Under the pieces are notes generated by a model. That model made no database searches and was not told the DNA's origin. It saw nothing but the letters and a program-made list of their open reading frames with translations. 64,000 nt of DNA from Euryarchaeota archaeon UBA58. Its GTDB lineage: Archaea > Thermoplasmatota > Poseidoniia > Poseidoniales > Thalassarchaeaceae. Below are positions 42,916-51,814 of the stretch, piece by piece; positions within the stretch are counted from its first letter, which is position 1, and each line of letters opens with the position of its first letter. A program made the translations under genes and the position numbers. The stretch covers positions 95,240-159,239 of the forward strand of contig DAHR01000005.1 in NCBI GenBank assembly GCA_002498525.1, given 5' to 3'.

Positions 42916-44121
42916 TCAACGAAGCCATAGTGCATCGACGAAATCTCCGGCTTCGGCATCAGTGCCGGGAGGCAGAAGGGTCAGTCCATCGTGGGCGACG
43001 AGGCTGTGAAGGTTGCCACTGCCTTGGTGGGTATGGACGCTGCCGACGAGTTCGTCGCCCTCACTCGTGATGCGGATGCGACGCAGGCAAAGTTTGTCTT
43101 CAGCGCCTTTGACTGAATTCTTCAATCGAACTCGGACTTGTCTCGATAATCGGGGTCCGAGTTCGGGGTGAGCGCCGAGGGAATGCTGAATCCACGGCGC
43201 TAGCAAAATATGGAAAATCACTTGACTGCTAACTGGATTTCCGGGTAAGCCGAAGAGCGGAGTGCCCTTCCAAGTACCGAATAATGGTGGGCCGCCAGGC
43301 CTGACTTTCATTCGCCAGAATACGAGTTCGCCCTCCTCTTCCATGAGCCGCCGAACGAGGTCCCAATCCCCCATGCTGACCCCCCCGCTGGTGATGATGG
43401 CGTCATGACCGGTGAGAGAATCGAGAGTCTTTCGTAACTCATCGAGTGAGTCTGGTGCACTGTCGAGGCGGTTTGCTTCGCAGCCCATCTCCTCGACCAA
43501 CGAAGCCAGAGCATGCGAATTCGATTCGTAAATCTGACCTTCGGCCAATTCATCGCCGGCTCGAACCAATTCATCTCCTGTCGAGATAATCGCTATTCGA
43601 GGTTTCACGGCGACTTCGATCTCGCCGTGACCCATCGTCGCGGCCAGGGCCAATTCAGCTGGACCGAGTAACGCTCCTGTTGGAAGAGCCTCTTGTCCTC
43701 TCGCCAGATTCTCTGCTCGGCGGCGGATGAAATTGGTTCTGGCTGGCCCGTTTATCGATACTGATTCGCCCAGAACTTCAGTATCCTCGACCATGACGAT
43801 CGCGTCGGCTCCGTCTGGGACTCGAGCACCTGTCATGATTCGACATGCCTCGCCGGCCTCTACTGTAGGGAGGTCTTGGCCACCAGCTTTGCTGGTTCCA
43901 ACGATGTGTAATCGCGCACCAGCCTCGTCACAATCCGAGGCGCGAACGGCAAAGCCGTCCATAGCCGAATTATCGAAGCGGGGATCATCGACTTTCGAGT
44001 GCAGCCCAACAGCGAGAATGCGATTGTGCGCCGCATCCAGAGGAATGTGTTCGGTACGGCGGGGCATCGGTTTTTCGCAAGCCAATTCAATGGCGCGCTC
44101 GAGACTCACCCCCCGCTCCAT
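42916..44121 (-). CDS. moeA: Molybdopterin molybdenumtransferase
   Basis: The 401-residue enzyme inserts molybdate (or tungstate) into adenylylated molybdopterin. Motifs are DNSAMDGFAVRA near the N-terminus, IMTGARVPDGADAIVMVEDT, IISTGDELVRAGDEL, SGGVSMGDWDLV, and GLPGNPVSSQVIFH. The C-terminal domain IV is present. It starts at ATG 44121 and is divergent from the TauE-like permease by about 50 bases. A sulfite oxidase-type or other molybdoenzyme is not in the window. Confidence 0.96.
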   Translation of the reverse strand: MERGVSLERAIELACEKPMPRRTEHIPLDAAHNRILAVGLHSKVDDPRFDNSAMDGFAVRASDCDEAGARLHIVGTSKAGGQDLPTVEAGEACRIMTGARVPDGADAIVMVEDTEVLGESVSINGPARTNFIRRRAENLARGQEALPTGALLGPAELALAATMGHGEIEVAVKPRIAIISTGDELVRAGDELAEGQIYESNSHALASLVEEMGCEANRLDSAPDSLDELRKTLDSLTGHDAIITSGGVSMGDWDLVRRLMEEEGELVFWRMKVRPGGPPLFGTWKGTPLFGLPGNPVSSQVIFHILLAPWIQHSLGAHPELGPRLSRQVRVRLKNSVKGAEDKLCLRRIRITSEGDELVGSVHTHQGSGNLHSLVAHDGLTLLPPGTDAEAGDFVDALWLR

Positions 44122-44172
44122 GATTCTTCAGACACCGTCTCGTTCAAGTGTTCTTCCCGCCTCGATTCAAGT

Positions 44173-44940
44173 GTGTTTGGAGTGGATGAATTGGTTCTTC
44201 TTTCGGCTCTGTTCGCCATTGCGATACTGTATTCGTCAGTCGGTCATGGGGGTGGTTCGGGTTATCTCGCGGTGCTTTCGTTGAGCACATTGGCGGGTTC
44301 TGACCCAATATGGTTGAAGCAGCATTCGTGGACCTTGAATCTGGTTGTCGCCGGAATCGCTTTCCTTCACTTTCACAGACAAGGATTCCACCAACGCTCT
44401 CTTACTGTTCCCTTCCTGGTCGCCAGTGTGCCGATGGCTTTCATCGGAGGTTATCTTCGGGTTGATGGTGTGTTGTACGACACGCTGCTGTCGATGGTTC
44501 TGATTTGGGCGGCGTGGCGACTCTTCGACTCTCAGTCTGTTGATTTCGAGGTCGCTTCGGGCGTTCCTGAGTTCAGAGAGGTCGTTCCCTGGGGTGCCTC
44601 GATCGGGCTTGCGAGTGGGGTTATTGGAATCGGGGGGGGAATATTTCTCTCGCCCGTCATGTTGCTTAATCGCTGGGCGACTCCGAAGGTTGTGGCGGCT
44701 AGTGCTGCCGCTTTCATCTGGGTGAATTCGGCGGCTGGATTGATTGGGTCGGCAGCGTCGGGACAATTCGTTCTGGATCTGGATTTCATCACCATCGCGG
44801 TGCCTGTAGTCTTGGTGGGGGGGTTCATCGGGTCGACATATGGCGCCGGGGTAGCCCATCAATCGACTGTTCGCAGGCTCCTTGTTGGGGTTCTGCTGAT
44901 CGCTGCCGGAAAACGGGTCCTGGGGTTGTTGGGCATTTGA
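44173..44940 (+). CDS. TauE/SafE-family membrane permease
   Basis: The membrane protein has the TauE signature SSVGHGGGSGYLAVL near the N-terminus and the second repeat GLASGVIGIGGGIFLSPVML. Roughly eight hydrophobic helices are seen. The family exports or imports sulfite, taurine-derived and other sulfur anions. The GTG at 44173 or 44182 is the best start. The longer ORF from 43999 would overlap the divergent moeA for 120 bases and is rejected. A molybdate/sulfur link with moeA is possible but unproven. Confidence 0.85.
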   Translation: MFGVDELVLLSALFAIAILYSSVGHGGGSGYLAVLSLSTLAGSDPIWLKQHSWTLNLVVAGIAFLHFHRQGFHQRSLTVPFLVASVPMAFIGGYLRVDGVLYDTLLSMVLIWAAWRLFDSQSVDFEVASGVPEFREVVPWGASIGLASGVIGIGGGIFLSPVMLLNRWATPKVVAASAAAFIWVNSAAGLIGSAASGQFVLDLDFITIAVPVVLVGGFIGSTYGAGVAHQSTVRRLLVGVLLIAAGKRVLGLLGI

Positions 44941-44982
44941 TTGGGTTTGGTTCGTGGAGGTGCAGGGAGTGCTGACTGCTAT

Positions 44983-45639
44983 TCAGAGGCCAATTGCATC
45001 GGAGTGACCGCATTCAGGGTAGGCGCACAAGACCTTGTAACGGTCCCGTTTCGGTTTCGGGATATGCATCGTCGAGCCGCACATCGAACATTGGTGAGTG
45101 ATGATCTGCGGCTCGTCGGAATCCTCCATCTCAAAGTCGTCCAGAACGTTCTCGTGGACTGTCCAGCCAACTTGGTCCACGTATTCATCTGCCTCTTCTG
45201 AGATGACCTTCTCCCTCAACCCGAGTTTGATTCGTAACCTTCGCCTACGCCTCTTCGCGGGTTTCCGTTGTTTGGTCCTTCCTTTGGTCGGCTTGGTTAT
45301 TCCCTTCGCAAGGCGTTTACCTGTCGGGGCTGGCTGTTTGCCCCTCGAAGGTGGCATCGGCTTTCCTCTCGGCGCGGCTTTACGCTTGGGAATGGGTCTT
45401 CCTTTGGCTGCTGGCCTCTTACTTGTGCGAGATGGGGGTCTGCCCTTCGGTGTGGGTCGCTTCGAGGGAGGTGGTGGCACTCCAGCCTTCGGGGGTGGAG
45501 GGGGCGCCCTCTTCGGGGGTGGGGGTGGTGCCTTGCCCTTCGGTCTGGCCTTCGGAGGTGGTGGCGCTTTGCGCTTCGGCGGGGGTGCCTTGGCTTTGCC
45601 CGGGGGTGGTGGTGGTGGTGGTGGGGGCTTGTCTGCCAT
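44983..45639 (-). CDS. Pro/Lys/Arg-rich protein with C-terminal zinc ribbon
   Basis: The 218-residue protein starts with nine consecutive prolines and continues for about 130 residues as a basic low-complexity region of proline, lysine, arginine, glycine and alanine, carrying repeated K-x-P/P-P-P units and an RRRRRLRIK cluster. A globular part begins near 135 and ends with CSMCG and CAYPECGH, a C-x2-C then C-x4-C zinc-ribbon pattern. A disordered, highly positive tail of this sort typically binds nucleic acid or acidic proteins. It starts 61 bases from apt on the same strand. No family recognised. Confidence 0.7.
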   Translation of the reverse strand: MADKPPPPPPPPPGKAKAPPPKRKAPPPPKARPKGKAPPPPPKRAPPPPPKAGVPPPPSKRPTPKGRPPSRTSKRPAAKGRPIPKRKAAPRGKPMPPSRGKQPAPTGKRLAKGITKPTKGRTKQRKPAKRRRRRLRIKLGLREKVISEEADEYVDQVGWTVHENVLDDFEMEDSDEPQIITHQCSMCGSTMHIPKPKRDRYKVLCAYPECGHSDAIGL

Positions 45640-45700
45640 GGCTATCCTCCTATGGCAAAGCCGGTGATGCTATGAAAGAATCGGGGAGATGTTGCCTACA

Positions 45701-46243
45701 TCATGCAGGAAATCTCAGTAGAGATTGAACCTGTACAGGCGAGATCACGTCGCGACCTTTGAGTCCATCTAATTCAATGAGAAAGAGTGATCCTGCGACC
45801 TCGGCACCAGCTTGCTCACAGAGTTCGATGCAAGCAGCGACCGTTCCTCCAGTCGCCAGAAGGTCATCGACAATCACCACCTTCTGTCCAGATGCTAAAG
45901 CGTCCTCATGCATTTCGAGTCGGTTGGTTCCGTATTCGAGTGTGTATTCCACCACCCTCGTCGAGTCAGGTAACTTACCGGGTTTGCGTACCGGAATGAA
46001 TCCGATTTCAAGACGGCTGGCGAGTAGAGGGCCGAAGATGAATCCACGAGCCTCGGGGCCGATGATCATATCGGGCATCCACCCTACTTCTTCCATACGT
46101 TCAATGAAGAGATTCGTCACCATCGATAGGAGGGTTCCATCAGCCAGCAGTGGTGTGATGTCTCGGAACATTATCCCTTCAACAGGGAAGTCCGGAACTG
46201 TCCGAACGGCCTCTCGTAATCTATTGATTCGTTCATCAGACAT
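45701..46243 (-). CDS. apt: Adenine phosphoribosyltransferase
   Basis: The 180-residue purine salvage enzyme makes AMP from adenine and PRPP. It has the PRPP loop VVIVDDLLATGGTVAACI and the upstream PEARGFIFGPLLASRL and IPVRKPGKLP segments typical of bacterial-type Apt. Its length matches the family. It is followed on the same strand by the Pro/Lys-rich gene and preceded by the NCS2 purine permease, 80 bases away, so uptake and salvage are linked. Confidence 0.95.
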   Translation of the reverse strand: MSDERINRLREAVRTVPDFPVEGIMFRDITPLLADGTLLSMVTNLFIERMEEVGWMPDMIIGPEARGFIFGPLLASRLEIGFIPVRKPGKLPDSTRVVEYTLEYGTNRLEMHEDALASGQKVVIVDDLLATGGTVAACIELCEQAGAEVAGSLFLIELDGLKGRDVISPVQVQSLLRFPA

Positions 46244-46323
46244 GCTACCCGCTCCGCCGGGGGAGGGGCCTGGGCCTTCAGGCTATGCCGTCGGGCCCTG
46301 GTTTCCCGTTACGTAGTTCCTAA

Positions 46324-47787
46324 TCAGTTGAGACCGAGCTTGTCGAACACGAAGTTGAAGGTGTTCTGATCGCCTGGTCCTAGGTAGAACATCGCCATCA
46401 GGGCGAATAGAGCCCACATGACTGTGTTCAGCTCGCCCCACTTGCCCATGCCGATCTTAATCGCGACGTAGGAGATGACGCCCCAAGCGATTCCATCTGC
46501 GATGGAGTACGTGAATGGCATTATTACCATAGTCAAGAAGGCTGGTACTGCCATCTCCGCGTCGGCCCAGTTGATGTCTGCGGCCTGACGCATCATCATG
46601 GCGCCGATGATTACCAGCGCCAGTGCTGCAGCGAAGGTAGGGATGTTCTGGAAGAGGTTTTCGAAGAACAGGCCAGTGAGCATCAGGACGCCCACAGTCA
46701 CTGCTACCAGACCAGTCTTCCCACCTTCCTCGACACCAGCCACCGACTCGATGTAAGTAGTGGTCGTGCTGGTACCGAAGAACGCGCCGACAACCGTCGC
46801 CGCTGCGTCCGACATGAAGGCCTCGTCCGAGTTCTTCAGCTCGTCATTCTCATCGACGTAGCCCGCCTGGCGGCCCACAGAGTAGAGGGTGCCCGCGGTG
46901 TCGAAGATATCGACGAACAGGAAGGTGATCATCACCATCAAGAACGCCCCGAGGGTCGTACCGCCGTCGGAACCGACATCACCTAGTGCGCTAAACGCTG
47001 CTCCCATGGTCTCTTCAGGCAGGCCGACGAACTCGATTGCCATTAGATCAGGCCAGGTAGCGTCCACCGCTGCCCATCCCGCTCCACCGGCCATGAAGTC
47101 GTTGTACGGGTCGTAGGCCGAAGTGGCCCAGCCCCATAGCGAGGCCACGGCGATGCCGATGATGATGGCTCCCTTCTGCCCACGGGCCATCAGGATGACC
47201 GTTAGAATTAGGCAGACCATGGAGATAAAACCCCCGTGGTTGTACGTGAACGTCTCCGTCGCGCCGAGATTGACAAGAGTTGCCGGATCGTTAACGACCC
47301 AGCCCATCTCCCGGAGACCTATGATTGCCAGGAACATACCTATGCCGGCTCCTGTGGCTATCTTGAGGTCCGTCGGGATGGAGTTGATCATGATAGTTCT
47401 CCAGCCTACTTGAGGTAGAGAAATTATGAGGAATAATACTCCTTCAACCAAAACCGCGGCTAATGCGACATCCCAAGGTATGCCCATACCGAGGACCACT
47501 GCGAACGTGAAGTACGCATTCAGTCCCATTCCAGGTGCAAGAGCGAAGGGCAGATTTGCCCACAACCCCATGACCACGCAGCCGACGAAGGCCGCCACGG
47601 CCGTCGCGAACAGCGCGTCGCCAAAGGGTATACCCGTTGCACCAAAGTTACTCAACATAGAAGGGTTCACTATGAGGATGTAAGCCATGGTCAGGAATGT
47701 CGTCACTCCAGCCCGTATCTCCGCCTCGACAGTGGTTCCTGCTTCTGTCAGTCCAAATTGTTTATCTAATACTTTCATTGCTTCCAT
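46324..47787 (-). CDS. NCS2-family purine permease (AzgA/guanine-hypoxanthine type)
   Basis: The 487-residue transporter has the AzgA-type N-terminus FGLTEAGTTVEAEIRAGVTT with FLTMAYILIVNP following, and PFALAPGMGLNAYFTF (a substrate-binding loop). About 12-14 helices are visible. The Q/E-x-x-x-P-T/S pattern is replaced by the AzgA-like FVDIFDTAGTLYSVGRQAGY. Members import guanine, hypoxanthine or adenine by proton symport. Start ATG 47787 (or 47778) has AGGTGA just upstream, and a TATA box lies at 47853-47860. Next to apt, the gene supplies purine bases for salvage. Confidence 0.92.
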   Translation of the reverse strand: MEAMKVLDKQFGLTEAGTTVEAEIRAGVTTFLTMAYILIVNPSMLSNFGATGIPFGDALFATAVAAFVGCVVMGLWANLPFALAPGMGLNAYFTFAVVLGMGIPWDVALAAVLVEGVLFLIISLPQVGWRTIMINSIPTDLKIATGAGIGMFLAIIGLREMGWVVNDPATLVNLGATETFTYNHGGFISMVCLILTVILMARGQKGAIIIGIAVASLWGWATSAYDPYNDFMAGGAGWAAVDATWPDLMAIEFVGLPEETMGAAFSALGDVGSDGGTTLGAFLMVMITFLFVDIFDTAGTLYSVGRQAGYVDENDELKNSDEAFMSDAAATVVGAFFGTSTTTTYIESVAGVEEGGKTGLVAVTVGVLMLTGLFFENLFQNIPTFAAALALVIIGAMMMRQAADINWADAEMAVPAFLTMVIMPFTYSIADGIAWGVISYVAIKIGMGKWGELNTVMWALFALMAMFYLGPGDQNTFNFVFDKLGLN

Positions 47788-47852
47788 TTTTTCACCTTTC
47801 TTTCCAGTAACGCAGCGCGTCGGCTACGTACCCTCTCAACCCCGCCGTGGGC

Positions 47853-47860
47853 TTATTTAG
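47853..47860 (-). promoter_or_regulatory. TATA box of the purine permease gene
   Basis: On the minus strand the sequence reads CTAAATAA about 66-73 bases upstream of the ATG, with a ribosome site AGGTGA in the leader. It is a classic archaeal promoter with a leader of roughly 45 bases. The whole apt/permease region lacks any other obvious TATA element upstream. Confidence 0.55.
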
Positions 47861-47879
47861 GATTCGGCCGAAATCACCG

Positions 47880-49187
47880 TTAGCTGAGATTCAGCGTCTC
47901 TCCATTCAATGGAAGTGAAGGTGCCGGCGACTCTGTGAATTCTGCTGCAATCGCCGATCTCGCGTCATCATCGCCATGAAACAAGACGACATGCCTGGGC
48001 TCGCACGCACGCACGAAGGAGACGAGATCAGAATGACCTGCATGATTGGATAATTGGAATTGTGTGACTTCGAGATCTATTGCTGTCTCGTTACCAAATA
48101 TCCTCAAACTACCTTTCTCCAACAATCGGTGCCCCCCTGAACCCTCTGCTTGGTAACCAGTCAGGAGAATAGCGTTGGCAGAATCATGACGAAGTCGATT
48201 TAGATACCATATAGCTGGCCCACCATCAAGCATCCCACTCGTTGTTACGATGACGTCAGCGTCCAGGGCTTTCTTGCGATCGGACTTGCTTGACACTATG
48301 CGTGCCCAATTCCATACTTGTTTGAGATGTTCTGGTTCATCGGTGTGCTCTGGATGAGATAGCCAATGACGCGTGAGTCGTGTGCCCATCCCATCAAAAT
48401 GAACGTTCAGATGAGGTGCTGCGCGATGTAGGATTCGAAGGACATCCTGACATCTACCAGATGCGAAGGCGGGCACCAGCACCACCCCCCCTCTACTCAC
48501 AACTTCCTTCACTCTACTGACGAAACGCGCCTCTTCGGTTGCCCGAACGGGGTGTTCTCTTCCTCCATAAGTAGCTTCTAGACAGAGAATATCACAATTG
48601 ATTGGTTCCGCTCCTCGAACGTTGGGGCCATCTCTGATGTCGATGTCTCCACTCCACAACAATCGCAATTCAGGCGTCTCGATCTCGATCATGATGGCTC
48701 CAGGTATGTGCCCAGCTCTATGGAATCTGCATTTCCACTCACCAATCTCGAACCATTCCCCCACATCGTGAGTCTGCCAAGCATTGAGGGCCGCATCGAG
48801 ATCCCTCTTATCCCAAGGTAATGGATAGCCCTCAATACTGGAAACTTTGTAAGTGTCTCTCCACATGATTTCTGACACCGCAGCTGTGAGTGTAGTTCCA
48901 TGAAGTGCAGCCCCATATTGACCAACCAACCATGGTGCCATACCAATATGATCAATATGCGAATGAGTGATGATGGTGTGTTCGATTGGGGGGCATTCCT
49001 TCGGGTATCGTGGTGGCCTGGTAGGTGCGAGTCCATAATCGATGAGCACTCGAGTTCCGGTCCGATCCTCAAGTAGGCACCCGACATTACCCACCTCATC
49101 TCCACCACCGAGAAAATGCAGTCGAATTCCAGACTCGACGGGTTCCTCTGGATATCCAGATGTCCTGCCTGGTGTGTACAGTACCAT
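47880..49187 (-). CDS. Beta-CASP metallo-beta-lactamase nuclease (aRNase J/CPSF-like)
   Basis: The protein has the metallo-beta-lactamase motif ITHSHIDHIGMAP, FHRAGHIPGAIMIE, LWSGDID, the beta-CASP signature with LEATYGGREHPVRATEE, VLVPAFASGRCQDVL, and a C-terminal NHAGHSDLVSFVRA with HVVLFHGDDD. Archaeal beta-CASP enzymes are 5'-3' exoribonucleases or endonucleases acting on RNA. It lacks KH domains, so it resembles aRNase J/aCPSF2 rather than aCPSF1. I chose ATG 49187 over TTG 49277, but the TATA-like AAGTATATCG about 40 bases before the TTG leaves the longer form open. With the longer start it would be 465 residues. Confidence 0.9.
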   Translation of the reverse strand: MVLYTPGRTSGYPEEPVESGIRLHFLGGGDEVGNVGCLLEDRTGTRVLIDYGLAPTRPPRYPKECPPIEHTIITHSHIDHIGMAPWLVGQYGAALHGTTLTAAVSEIMWRDTYKVSSIEGYPLPWDKRDLDAALNAWQTHDVGEWFEIGEWKCRFHRAGHIPGAIMIEIETPELRLLWSGDIDIRDGPNVRGAEPINCDILCLEATYGGREHPVRATEEARFVSRVKEVVSRGGVVLVPAFASGRCQDVLRILHRAAPHLNVHFDGMGTRLTRHWLSHPEHTDEPEHLKQVWNWARIVSSKSDRKKALDADVIVTTSGMLDGGPAIWYLNRLRHDSANAILLTGYQAEGSGGHRLLEKGSLRIFGNETAIDLEVTQFQLSNHAGHSDLVSFVRACEPRHVVLFHGDDDARSAIAAEFTESPAPSLPLNGETLNLS

Positions 49188-49455
49188 GACCGTGCGAAGT
49201 GAGTGATGCTCATCATTCAACCGGCGGTCCGAGTAGGGGAACCCCTGAATTTCTTCTGGAGATTGATACCAATTCAAAGAATTGGAATGGAAGTAGCAGT
49301 ATGATTATTGTCCGTCAGCGATATACTTCAAATGACTATCGAAGATTGAGTTAAAAAGAGTGATTCTATCGATATCTTTGGCCTTCATCAGTTATCCAAT
49401 GGAAAACAAGGGGATGGGGCATTAATTTGAGAACAGCAACCCCGTCCGAATCATC

Positions 49456-49674
49456 ATGGCTCGCCGAACCGACGAGACTCTTCAGCTCGATGAGGGGAGG
49501 TGTTTCGGTTGTGCGGCATGCGTCGCTCTCTGCCCGATCGACGTCTTGGATCTTGAAGGACTCTTGATTAATATCAATGAACCAGAATGTACTCATTGCG
49601 AACTCTGCATTCCGGCCTGCCCCGTCAACGCACTATTCTTTTCTTCACCCCACCAAAATGAGTTGGTTGCTTGA
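49456..49674 (+). CDS. Ferredoxin with two 4Fe-4S clusters
   Basis: The 72-residue protein has two CxxCxxC...CP motifs: CFGCAACVALCPID and CTHCELCIPACPVN. It is a low-potential electron carrier. A TATA-like CATTAATTTG ends about 28 bases before the ATG, so the transcript is probably leaderless. Its stop overlaps the next gene's start by four bases (TTGA), and that gene overlaps GGGP synthase (ATGA), so all three are one operon. Ferredoxin is the known electron donor to geranylgeranyl reductase in Methanosarcina, and this operon makes ether lipids, which suggests such a role here. Confidence 0.93.
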   Translation: MARRTDETLQLDEGRCFGCAACVALCPIDVLDLEGLLININEPECTHCELCIPACPVNALFFSSPHQNELVA

Positions 49675-50363
49675 CTCCAACTATTGCAATTCTTGGCTCT
49701 GACCTTCAAACACTCGCCTGCGCCCACACTATTCTCGACGAATTACCAACCACATTGATTCATATTATCGTGAAAGAAGCAGAATTTGGTTTGATGAGTG
49801 AGGGTCCTGGTTTACTCGAGAGAGACTCTTGGCCAATTCTACCAGAATCCTGGTTAAGTGATTTTCAATTTCAACAACCAGGAGAGACTTCAACAGCGAT
49901 TCGAAGATCGTGGCTAGAGAAAGCATGTGCAATTCACCTCACCTCTCGGGGCACGATTTTTCACCTTCTGAGTGACTGCAGTATAACCACAAAAGACAAC
50001 TTCATCACTATTCAAGTGAAAGGAGGGGGGCATTCCAATCAACAGTCAATATTGGTAGACGGAGTCCTCGATCTACGAGATGAGGAAATGAAACATGATC
50101 TATGGGAGGGGGGAATTCGTCTCGGTGATTTGAAGGGAGTTGGAATCGAAGGCGTTCGCCCCGATTTCCTCATTGAGACTTGGTGGAAAGGTGAAGAACC
50201 AACAAGGGTCAATTGGCTGCAACGAATGCAGTGGCGAGGAAAAGACCCGAGACGGTCAATGAGTGATGATATTCACAACGGTGTAACCCTCGCCAGATCC
50301 TTCCTTGAGCACAATGATGCCGCTGAAACACTTAGACGAGGGGTGAAGCACGCAACATCATGA
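49671..50363 (+). CDS. Rossmann-like protein of the ferredoxin-GGGPS operon
   Basis: The 230-residue protein begins PTIAILGSDLQTLACAHTIL, reminiscent of a dinucleotide-binding strand-loop-helix but with GSD in place of the glycine-rich loop. A segment with EAEFGLMSEGPGLLERDSWP follows. The rest is not recognised. It may be a short flavin-dependent oxidoreductase-related subunit or a degenerate Rossmann protein. Start TTG 49671 overlaps the ferredoxin stop codon by four bases, and its own stop overlaps the GGGPS ATG, so expression is tightly coupled with both. A role in lipid reduction with ferredoxin is an attractive but unproven idea. Confidence 0.65.
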   Translation: MTPTIAILGSDLQTLACAHTILDELPTTLIHIIVKEAEFGLMSEGPGLLERDSWPILPESWLSDFQFQQPGETSTAIRRSWLEKACAIHLTSRGTIFHLLSDCSITTKDNFITIQVKGGGHSNQQSILVDGVLDLRDEEMKHDLWEGGIRLGDLKGVGIEGVRPDFLIETWWKGEEPTRVNWLQRMQWRGKDPRRSMSDDIHNGVTLARSFLEHNDAAETLRRGVKHATS

Positions 50364-51172
50364 CAAGTACCGCAGGCCCGACCCTGCGATATGTCCAGAA
50401 CACTTCTGATGGGACCAGGCATGCCATTCTCATCGACCCTGCCGATCAGACGCCCGAAATGGCTGCCAAACGCTGTGTAGCAGCGGTCTCCGCAGGTTCC
50501 AAGATGGTCTTGGTCGGTGGTTCTACAGGTACAGATATGAAGAATGTCCACAACACCGTGGTGGCGATTCGAGAGGCACTGGAACTTGTCAGGTGGGCAT
50601 CCACACAGGATTCAGGATCATATGAAGATAGTTGGACGGCACCCATCGTGCTATTTCCAGCAGGAGCTGCTGCACTTTCCTCAGCCGCCGACGGAATCAC
50701 CTTCATGATGCTGATGAACAGCACTTCAACCCGATTCCTGATCGATGAACAATTCGAGGGTGCACCATTCATACGACAAGCTGGTGTTGAAACACTACCG
50801 ATGGGATACATCGTTTGCGCACCTGGGGGTAGGGTGGGAAAAGTGGGTGAAGCAACACTGATTGAGAAGGGTGATGAAGATAGAGTGAGTGCTTACGCGA
50901 TGACAGCACAGGCTTATGGTTTCCAACTCCTCTATCTTGAAGCGGGCAGCGGCGCAGCAACGCCTGTCGATGCGGGCCTTATCGCAGCAGCCCGCGAGGC
51001 CTGCAACCTCACTCTAATCGTTGGAGGAGGCATTCGTGATGGTGCAGCGGCGAAGCGAGCGGCTGCTGCGGGTGCAGATTGGGTGATCACCGGGAATCTG
51101 ACCGAATCATTCGATGATGCTGATGAATTGCAAGAGGTACTGAAAGACTTCATCGGTGAGATGAATTCTTGA
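50360..51172 (+). CDS. Geranylgeranylglyceryl phosphate synthase
   Basis: This TIM-barrel enzyme forms the first ether bond of archaeal lipids from geranylgeranyl diphosphate and glycerol-1-phosphate. The 270-residue protein has HAILIDPADQTPEMA, VLVGGSTG, IVLFPAGAAALSSAADGITFMMLMN in two stretches, LYLEAGSGAATPV (Y-L-E-A-G-S-G-A motif), LIVGGGIRDGAAAKRA, and ADWVITGNL. These are the hallmarks of the GGGPS/PcrB family, group II. It overlaps the upstream gene by four bases. It is good evidence that the organism makes archaeal lipids with an sn-glycerol-1-phosphate backbone. Confidence 0.95.
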   Translation: MTSTAGPTLRYVQNTSDGTRHAILIDPADQTPEMAAKRCVAAVSAGSKMVLVGGSTGTDMKNVHNTVVAIREALELVRWASTQDSGSYEDSWTAPIVLFPAGAAALSSAADGITFMMLMNSTSTRFLIDEQFEGAPFIRQAGVETLPMGYIVCAPGGRVGKVGEATLIEKGDEDRVSAYAMTAQAYGFQLLYLEAGSGAATPVDAGLIAAAREACNLTLIVGGGIRDGAAAKRAAAAGADWVITGNLTESFDDADELQEVLKDFIGEMNS

Positions 51173-51175
51173 AGA

Positions 51176-51628
51176 TCAAGCAGCGTCTCTATTCTGCAAC
51201 TCCTCAACGAGGGCCACCAACTGGTCAATCTTTCCTTCCATATCCAAGATCAGCAGCATATATTCCTCTTCTCGTTGAATCGAGCGCACATTCTCCCTCT
51301 GTAATTCGTCGAGACGCCCACCACCTACAAGCTCCTCAAGGTCACTCCTGCGAACCCTCTCATTCTCCAACATAGTCTCTAATTGCGCTCTTCGTGCCTC
51401 CGCCACCCGAAATCGCTCTCGCAATTCTGCAACATCCCCTCTTCCAACACCACGTGCTCGCAATTCACCTAGTTCAGAATCCAAGGCGCGTGCACGTTGT
51501 CTGGTCATCGCCAACGACCTTTCCATCTCACCCAATTCTGTCCACATCGTCATGACCTCGGTAATCAAGCGTTCTTGTGAGAATGTGGTGAGGTGTTCGG
51601 TGAGCTGTTCAGGACTCATAGGGGCCAT
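51176..51628 (-). CDS. Coiled-coil protein of unknown function
   Basis: The 150-residue protein (166 residues if the GTG-like upstream start is used) is almost entirely helical and charged. The pattern LGEMERSLAMTRQRARALDSEL, then a long Arg/Glu-rich stretch ending QREEEYMLLILDMEGKIDQLVALVEEL, looks like a coiled coil over about 110 residues. It has no membrane segment or known domain. GAGG lies just before the ATG at 51628. It is convergent with GGGPS (three bases apart) and divergent from L18a by about 186 bases. Confidence 0.65.
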   Translation of the reverse strand: MAPMSPEQLTEHLTTFSQERLITEVMTMWTELGEMERSLAMTRQRARALDSELGELRARGVGRGDVAELRERFRVAEARRAQLETMLENERVRRSDLEELVGGGRLDELQRENVRSIQREEEYMLLILDMEGKIDQLVALVEELQNRDAA

Positions 51629-51784
51629 ATCCTCAACCCCATCAGGGTCGGCATTCCGAACACTCACACCAATCACACAGCATCACCGACAGTCCATTCT
51701 TGAACCTTGAGGAAAGGCCGGTGCCAAGTAACATGGTATTGGCTGGGAGAGAAGGAATCGGGACACCGAAACCCCCTCGTCGCG

Positions 51785-51790
51785 TTTATA
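51785..51790 (+). promoter_or_regulatory. TATA box of the L18a/LX gene
   Basis: TTTATA at 51785-51790 lies 25 to 30 bases before the L18a ATG at 51815, giving a leaderless transcript. It is the only TATA-like match in the 186-base gap. The plus-strand direction agrees with the gene. Confidence 0.55.
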
Positions 51791-51814
51791 TCGAGACCTC
51801 CGGTGGGCCGCGCC

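Noticed and set aside
43999..44172. Longer N-terminus for the TauE-like permease starting at 43999
   Set aside because: It would overlap the divergent moeA start by more than 120 bases, and its translation is hydrophilic and unlike a membrane protein N-terminus.
45098..45667. Gly-rich plus-strand frame opposite the Pro/Lys-rich protein
   Set aside because: Gly-rich repeats arise by reading proline codons backward. The minus-strand frame has a zinc ribbon and a plausible ATG, so it is the real gene.
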